A DNA stretch of 64,000 bases from Heterostelium album PN500 (lineage: Eukaryota > Evosea > Eumycetozoa > Acytosteliales > Acytosteliaceae), in NCBI RefSeq assembly GCF_000004825.1, contig NW_008805077.1, forward strand, positions 124,001 to 188,000, in the 5' to 3' direction. A program made the position numbers and the translations under genes. The notes under the pieces are model-generated. The model saw only the letters and a list, made by a program, of their open reading frames with translations. It ran no database searches and was not told the DNA's origin. Positions 59,280-64,000 of this stretch are shown in pieces (position 1 is the stretch's first letter; each line of letters opens with the position of its first letter).

Positions 59280-59478
59280 GTTTTTTTTGATAGTATTGCA
59301 CTAAGGAGGTGTTTTTTATCACCTCCTCACGAGTTTGTGTCAATGTATTGCCCCATGGGCTCTTAGGACATCAGTTTTATTATATACGTTCGGAAACTTA
59401 GTCATTACCGAGCCTCGAACCCGGGTCGAAGTAGTGAAGGCCCACGAATGAACCATTTCACTAACTACGTCCTTCGAC
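59280..59478 (-). mobile_element. tRNA-derived SINE-like element
   Basis: Read on the minus strand, about 199 bases. The 5' part is tRNA-like, with a box-A-like GTAGTTAGTGAAATGG and a T-arm CCGGG-TTCGAGG-CTCGG containing a box B (GGTTCGAGGCT). The body continues to a perfect 7-bp hairpin (GGAGGTG/CACCTCC, about 59306-59327) and an A-rich tail (CAAAAAAAACATT). Both sides carry ATTTAAT (59273-59279 and 59479-59485), a plausible 7-bp target duplication. Its acceptor stem does not pair, so it is not a working tRNA. It interrupts the duplicated Clu-related fragment. Confidence 0.6.
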
Positions 59479-59565
59479 ATTTAATTGAAATTGATTTCGC
59501 AAGATTATTACCACCACAAGCATATTTCGATGAATACAAGTAAGTCATAGTATATTTATACTTTG
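59479..59565 (+). pseudogene. Right fragment of the duplicated Clu-related gene copy
   Basis: From about 59486 this matches 49883-49966 nearly base for base: coding AIDFARLLPPQ-like codons, AYFDEYK, then the GTAAGTCATAG donor and start of the intron. Together with 54628-54717 it shows that a second copy once existed here. The roughly 320 bases between the two segments in the intact gene are missing or replaced. Confidence 0.85.
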
Positions 59566-59683
59566 TCGTGGTTGGAGTTGTCTTTGATTGGAGGAAGTGA
59601 TTATAGACCTGAATCATGATTCCGATTATTAAAAGATAAGAAAATAAATAAAAAATTTAAAAGAAGAAATAATTTCATCCCAA

Positions 59684-59754
59684 TCCTCTTTGGTGTAGTG
59701 GTAACACATTAGTCTCTCACACTGATACCCCGGGTTCGATTCCCGGAAGGGGAG
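59684..59754 (+). tRNA. tRNA-Glu (anticodon CTC)
   Basis: All arms fold: acceptor TCCTCTT/AAGGGGA with one G-U, D-arm GTGT-AGTGGTA-ACAC, anticodon stem TTAGT/ACTGA around CTCTCAC (anticodon CTC, reads GAG), and T-arm CCGGG-TTCGATT-CCCGG, followed by discriminator G. Box A (GGTGTAGTGG) and box B (GGTTCGATTCC) are present. It has no intron. The first run of five T downstream is only at 59813-59817, so the RNA polymerase III stop is unusually distant. Confidence 0.95.
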
Positions 59755-59979
59755 AATATCTATTAATAATAATTCCCTAGATGCGCGCATATTTGGTTAA
59801 CAGAAAATCTTGTTTTTAAATATTTTTGGGACCTATGAAAAGGTTAGAACAAAATTAACTTTTTAAAACACCATTTTCAGCGTACTTTAACGCGTTAGAG
59901 CTGAAAGTGATTCACTATAATAAGTATAAGGGGTGATCTTATTTTTTAAAAATATGTTTATTATATTTTATTGTATTTG

Positions 59980-61698
59980 TTATTCACCATTAAGTATTTT
60001 TACAACATTAACTCTGTCTAAAAACATTGATTTGTGGAATAGACTTGCAATGAGGAAGGGTTTGTTTTTCTGATGACCAAAAACGATGTAATATTGATCA
60101 TCAAGTTTTCGAATTGAACACTTATTAAAATTGTAATCTTCAAAGGATATGTTGTCAACGATGCTACTTGTTGGGAATACAACTTGTTTCAACTCAATGT
60201 TTTGGACAGAGTCTGGGAGAATTCCTTCTGCTATATGAATGTCACATCTAGGCACTTGAATGATAAGATGATTCACAGAGTTTGGTATAATACCTGGGTG
60301 TATGAAACTGTTCATGTGGTAAACATTGAGCGTTTTCAACGATGATGGAAGTGAATTCTGATTGAACTTGAAATTACATTGTACATCAATGTCAAGTGTT
60401 TCAACACCAAATGGAATGACTCTGAGTGTCGCCAAACTATTCTCTTCGCCAACACTATCATCTTCCATAAGCAATCTCTTGATATCCAAGCCATCAAGAG
60501 ATTCTTGTTTGAATGGCGATACTTGTAGACTTTCGAAATGATAAAGTGAGCGATCTGGGAACAGTTCATCAATGTCATACTCCGAATAGGCAATATTCAG
60601 ATGTTTGATGGAAGTAGGTAATGATTTTAACACTGATAAAGAGTGGAAAATGTCGAGTCTTGTCAGTGATTGAGGTAGATCACTTAGATCTAAACAACCA
60701 GTGCTTCTCCTCACCATTAGCGATCGAAGATTCTCGAGTGGTTTGATTGACTTCATCCATGGCAAAGGTACTTTACCAAGTGTGATCAACGAATTTGGTA
60801 GAACGTTTGAATCGATATTAATATATGCGCCATTTTGAATGAATTCCTCTAGATTTGGTGGTAGCGATCCAACTTTGAGATAGTTATCAGGGGCTGAACC
60901 TGTGATTCTAAGAATCTTTAATGATGTTGGTAATACTCCAGGCTCCAAAATCTGGTTGAGATGACCAATCTCTAAACTCTCCAATGTATCAGGTAACACA
61001 CCTACTTCGATCACTTGGTTGAATTGGCCAACAAATTTCAATTTCTTCAAGTTGGGTGGAAAACATCCTTTGAACAAAGCTTCATTAAAATAATAACTAA
61101 ATGCCAGTGATGTGATATTCATTGGTATTCCATACTTCAATGTCATACACTTCCTAAGACCAGTTACATTAGATTTGCCGATCAATTCATATAGTCGAGT
61201 ATATAGCTTATCTGAATCTTCTCTTAATATCATTTCTCTGCTTTCGATTACTTTCACTATGTTTTGATCGATTTCATCTATACTTTCAATTGAATCTATT
61301 AAATAAATATAAAGATAATAAGTGAATATAGTTTAAAATAATAGTATATAATTGTCAAGATTTATAAAGTAATTACCATAATCTATTGTATAATCATAAT
61401 GATAAATATAATTTTTATCTTTAGTGACGAACATAGTACGTTGTTTCTTTTGGTTGAGTGATTCGAATATCAAAGATCTATATGAATTCATAGTGATTTT
61501 TGAACGATCTTTATAGTTACAATAAAAATTTTTGGTATTAAACAATAGATACCTATTTCTATTGTCAAACCATCTTTTACAAACTAAACTAAAACAAATC
61601 TTATCGATATTATCTTTTAAATTATCAACAATGTTTGATAATAGAATATGTGGTAGATTTACTAGTTTATGTGTTGAATTATTATTGTTGTTTGACAT
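59980..61698 (-). CDS. F-box / FNIP-repeat protein 2
   Basis: Exons 61698-61377 and 61295-59980 join in frame to 545 residues. A further upstream ATG (61761) would add 21, but the chosen start aligns with the paralog at 44454. The F-box-like motif is KLVNLPHILLSNIVDNLKDN followed by CFSLVCKRWFDNR. Exon 2 carries about ten FNIP-type repeats (GVLPDTLESLEIGHL, GVLPTSLKILRITG, SLPPNLEEF). The end (FLIASLFHKSMFLDRV) matches the paralog. The likely role is a substrate receptor for an SCF ubiquitin ligase. The intron position is conserved between the two genes. Confidence 0.85.
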
Positions 61699-62021
61699 CT
61701 TTATCTTTGGATGTTGAAATGAGAAAAAAAGAACATTGTCGTTATTAAAACCTTGTTTCACAAATAGAATAACATGTTAGAATTTTTAAAACAAATCTAA
61801 TCTAGATATTTTTTTTCTTGGAACAAGTTAATTTTTGTAAAAACAAATTTTGATCTAAAGTTTGAAAAATATCTGGTTTCTTTGAATTTTAATATTATCT
61901 TGGGAATAATCATTAAATAAATAAAAAGAAATCATTGCAAGTTATAGATTATGAATCAGTTTCTATAGAAGGAGTCATTAAATTATTTAAAGATGTTGTA
62001 ATAAAAAAAAAAAAGATTTAT

Positions 62022-64000
62022 TTAATTTAATAAATATGTGATTAATAGGAAGAATATTGTTGATAATAAATTCAATGGGATGAGTTTGTATGATTCTGAA
62101 ATAACACCGGTAGTTGGTGAAGTTGTTGGTTTTGTTGTACAATCAGGGGAGATAATTAGATTTGGTTTGTTGTAAGTGGTAAAAATTGGGTCGAATTCTG
62201 CTCGATCCTCAAAATTTGGTATGGTGATAGTGTAGATAATTATATTGTTTCTGTTGGCATTGAGTGGATCGCTGCTCTCTGTTGGGTGAATTGTGAGTTT
62301 GCCAACTGAGGTATCTACTTTGGTACGCGATGGGAATTGGCCAACCAAAACACCGACCGGTGTGTCAACAACGAACGATGGTACCATCGTATGAACTTTT
62401 CCAACTACTATGCTGGCGTTGCTGTCTTGACAGTTATATTGGAAGGTGGATGGTCCGCCTATTCTGTAGATGACTTGCAGACTGTTGGAGCGATTGGCAA
62501 ATTGGTAGCTGTTGATAGTCACCGATTGTTTGAGTGAGCCAGCTGGAACATAAACAAACTCTGACAAATAGATGTTGTTTGAGTTTGTCGAGTAGTACTG
62601 AGTGGTAACATCAACGAATAGCTGAGAGTCGTCAAACGATGCTCTATTGACAACGGTCGAGATATTACCTTCGGTATCGACAGTGAGTTGACTCCATTTC
62701 GAGTTGGACATATCAATTGATTTGATAATGGATCCAGCGCCATCGATTTCACGAAGAGCAATAATTTCAGTGGTAAATTCAGCGGAATTGTTAAAGAGAG
62801 TGGTTGAGGTTTTGGAGGTGCTGGTAACAGTTGGCAGTGGCAAGGTAGTATTGACAGGAATAGTGCAGAGTTGTCCACCGTAACCTTCGTTACAAATACA
62901 ATAACCTTGGAAGCAGTTACCATAGATGCAGATACCATCGCAATGATTGGAGAGGTAGATAAATAGATCAGCAGAGAATCTGGATTGATTATTCCAAACG
63001 GTTACATTTAATCCAATCGATGGGTTTGGCGAGAGAATGTCGGCGGAAAACTCACAGGTAATTGTTTGGTTATCCATTTTAGTTGCATTCTCACAGGTTT
63101 GTCCAGCAATTTCCACTTGGTAGTCGGTTCCTGCGAAATGGTCACCGCTCACTGTAACCAGTCCGGATTTATTAAAGTACAACGCACTACAAGAGAGTAG
63201 TGCAGGTGGGAAGGATGTATAGTTGAGAGTGTTGAGCGATTGGACACCGTCGATACTGACTGACAATGTCGCATTGTCGACCTGAGAGAAATCCGTAAGT
63301 AAATTACAAATCAATTGAGTACCTTCCTGGTTGGATTTGACAAAAACACATGGTTGTTGACCAACTGAAATGACAACATCAGTAGATGTTCCATTTTCAC
63401 TCTGTCCATTCAAGTAGTTTCCAAACAGAGTAATCAAACCACCTTGAATCGGTAGCATAGTAGTTGAGCTCAAAATTGGCTGTGGAATCAATTCTATTTG
63501 GTTAGATGTCTGGCCGTTTACAATAATCGATACCATTTGTTTTCTAAAGGTAGGCGGAATTGTAAATTGTGCACGATGGTGAGTGACATTTACCAATGTA
63601 GATGGTTGGAATGGAGTGACTTGCTCTGACCAAACACCAAAGTTATCACCAAAAGCAACAATACTCGAACCGAATGCAGTGATATTGGTGATGGAAGGTG
63701 GTAGATAAGAGTAAGCTCCAGAGGTTGCAAAACCTTCGATCGATAGATCAACATTGAATCCAACTCCTGTTCCAGGTAGTGTTGTGACAATCAAGGCAGT
63801 TGCGTTGGATTTGATTTTATCGGGAGAGAGTGTGTTTGAATCTTGCCATATTTGGTAGATGTTTTCACGCAGGAGAGCATCATAGAGACCCAAATTCGAT
63901 CCGAGAATGGTTACTGGCGATCCTTCTGTTTTCGATTTTGTGATCGATTGAATCTTTGGCGAGACTCTGAACCAGAGCATGTTTGACAACATTCCCAGTG
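62022..64000 (-). CDS. IPT/TIG- and EGF-domain surface protein (5' end outside window)
   Basis: The frame is open through the right window edge and ends at 62022, so about 659 C-terminal residues are visible. There are at least four IPT/TIG-like blocks, each starting with a P-x-I motif and a GG/GxxL turn: PKIQSITKSK, PPSITNITAFGSSIVAFG, PILSSTTMLPIQGGLITLFG and SCSALYFNKSGLVTVSGDHF. Next come an EGF-like module with six cysteines (CDGICIYGNC...CICNEGYGGQLC) and a long beta-rich segment, all with many N-glycosylation sequons. The C terminus is hydrophobic (LLSTIFFLLITYLLN) with no cytoplasmic tail, suggesting a GPI anchor or terminal membrane segment. This is a common dictyostelid adhesion/recognition plan, related in domains to Tgr proteins. 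Confidence 0.82.
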   Translation of the reverse strand, partial: LGMLSNMLWFRVSPKIQSITKSKTEGSPVTILGSNLGLYDALLRENIYQIWQDSNTLSPDKIKSNATALIVTTLPGTGVGFNVDLSIEGFATSGAYSYLPPSITNITAFGSSIVAFGDNFGVWSEQVTPFQPSTLVNVTHHRAQFTIPPTFRKQMVSIIVNGQTSNQIELIPQPILSSTTMLPIQGGLITLFGNYLNGQSENGTSTDVVISVGQQPCVFVKSNQEGTQLICNLLTDFSQVDNATLSVSIDGVQSLNTLNYTSFPPALLSCSALYFNKSGLVTVSGDHFAGTDYQVEIAGQTCENATKMDNQTITCEFSADILSPNPSIGLNVTVWNNQSRFSADLFIYLSNHCDGICIYGNCFQGYCICNEGYGGQLCTIPVNTTLPLPTVTSTSKTSTTLFNNSAEFTTEIIALREIDGAGSIIKSIDMSNSKWSQLTVDTEGNISTVVNRASFDDSQLFVDVTTQYYSTNSNNIYLSEFVYVPAGSLKQSVTINSYQFANRSNSLQVIYRIGGPSTFQYNCQDSNASIVVGKVHTMVPSFVVDTPVGVLVGQFPSRTKVDTSVGKLTIHPTESSDPLNANRNNIIIYTITIPNFEDRAEFDPIFTTYNKPNLIISPDCTTKPTTSPTTGVISESYKLIPLNLLSTIFFLLITYLLN

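Noticed and set aside
59395-59480. Second functional tRNA gene on the minus strand
   Set aside because: The T-arm folds, but the acceptor and anticodon arms do not pair; better explained as the head of a SINE-like element.

Overview
The window looks like nuclear DNA of a dictyostelid social amoeba. Intergenic DNA is extremely A/T-rich with long A and T runs. Coding DNA is richer in G+C and full of CAA-coded polyglutamine, AAT/AAC-coded polyasparagine and serine tracts. Introns are short, A/T-rich and bounded by GTAAGT/GTATGT and AG. Gene content also fits: cortexillin, F-box/FNIP-repeat proteins, an IPT/TIG-EGF surface protein and kelch/bZIP genes with polyQ. The species cannot be fixed from sequence alone; the FNIP and ankyrin paralogs would suit a Heterostelium- or Cavenderia-like genome better than D. 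discoideum, but that is a guess.

Bases 1-41000 are mostly conserved single-copy genes, several with exon chains that close exactly in frame: utp14 (minus, 4 exons), snf5 (plus, 3 exons, sharing a 350-bp divergent upstream region with utp14), ints1 (plus, 7 exons, 2294 codons), a coiled-coil/kelch gene, two bZIP paralogs (25.2-27.8 kb and 33.3-35.9 kb), a cortexillin (minus) and a VAP tail-anchored protein. Between snf5 and ints1 lies an accessory patch with three tiny Pro/Gly-rich genes, two of which begin with a four-base ATGG micro-exon, an orphan ORF, and a segment with four nested stems that may be a structured RNA. Between the bZIP genes are two tandem TPR-like repeat genes, both frame-disrupted, and Ty3/gypsy-like fossil fragments. 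A third decayed member of the TPR-like family lies at 19.9-20.6 kb.

Bases 41000-64000 are accessory and shaped by duplication and mobile DNA. They hold an intact gene with a Uma2-type (PD-(D/E)XK) endonuclease domain and a decayed paralog, two F-box/FNIP genes and a third broken one cut by a terminal-inverted-repeat element, an ankyrin-like gene, and a Clu-related/LRR gene with two single-base frame breaks. A partial duplicate of the Clu-related gene has been hit twice: by a full-length LINE with a perfect 16-bp target-site duplication, and by an approximately 200-bp tRNA-derived SINE-like unit with a 7-bp duplication. A tRNA-Glu(CTC) gene lies just beyond. The window ends inside an IPT/TIG-EGF surface-protein gene.

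The conserved genes serve separate housekeeping roles (ribosome assembly, chromatin, snRNA processing, cortex, ER contact sites) and are not an operon. The least described material is the ATGG micro-exon pair, the candidate RNAs, the Uma2 pair, and the SINE-like and inverted-repeat elements.
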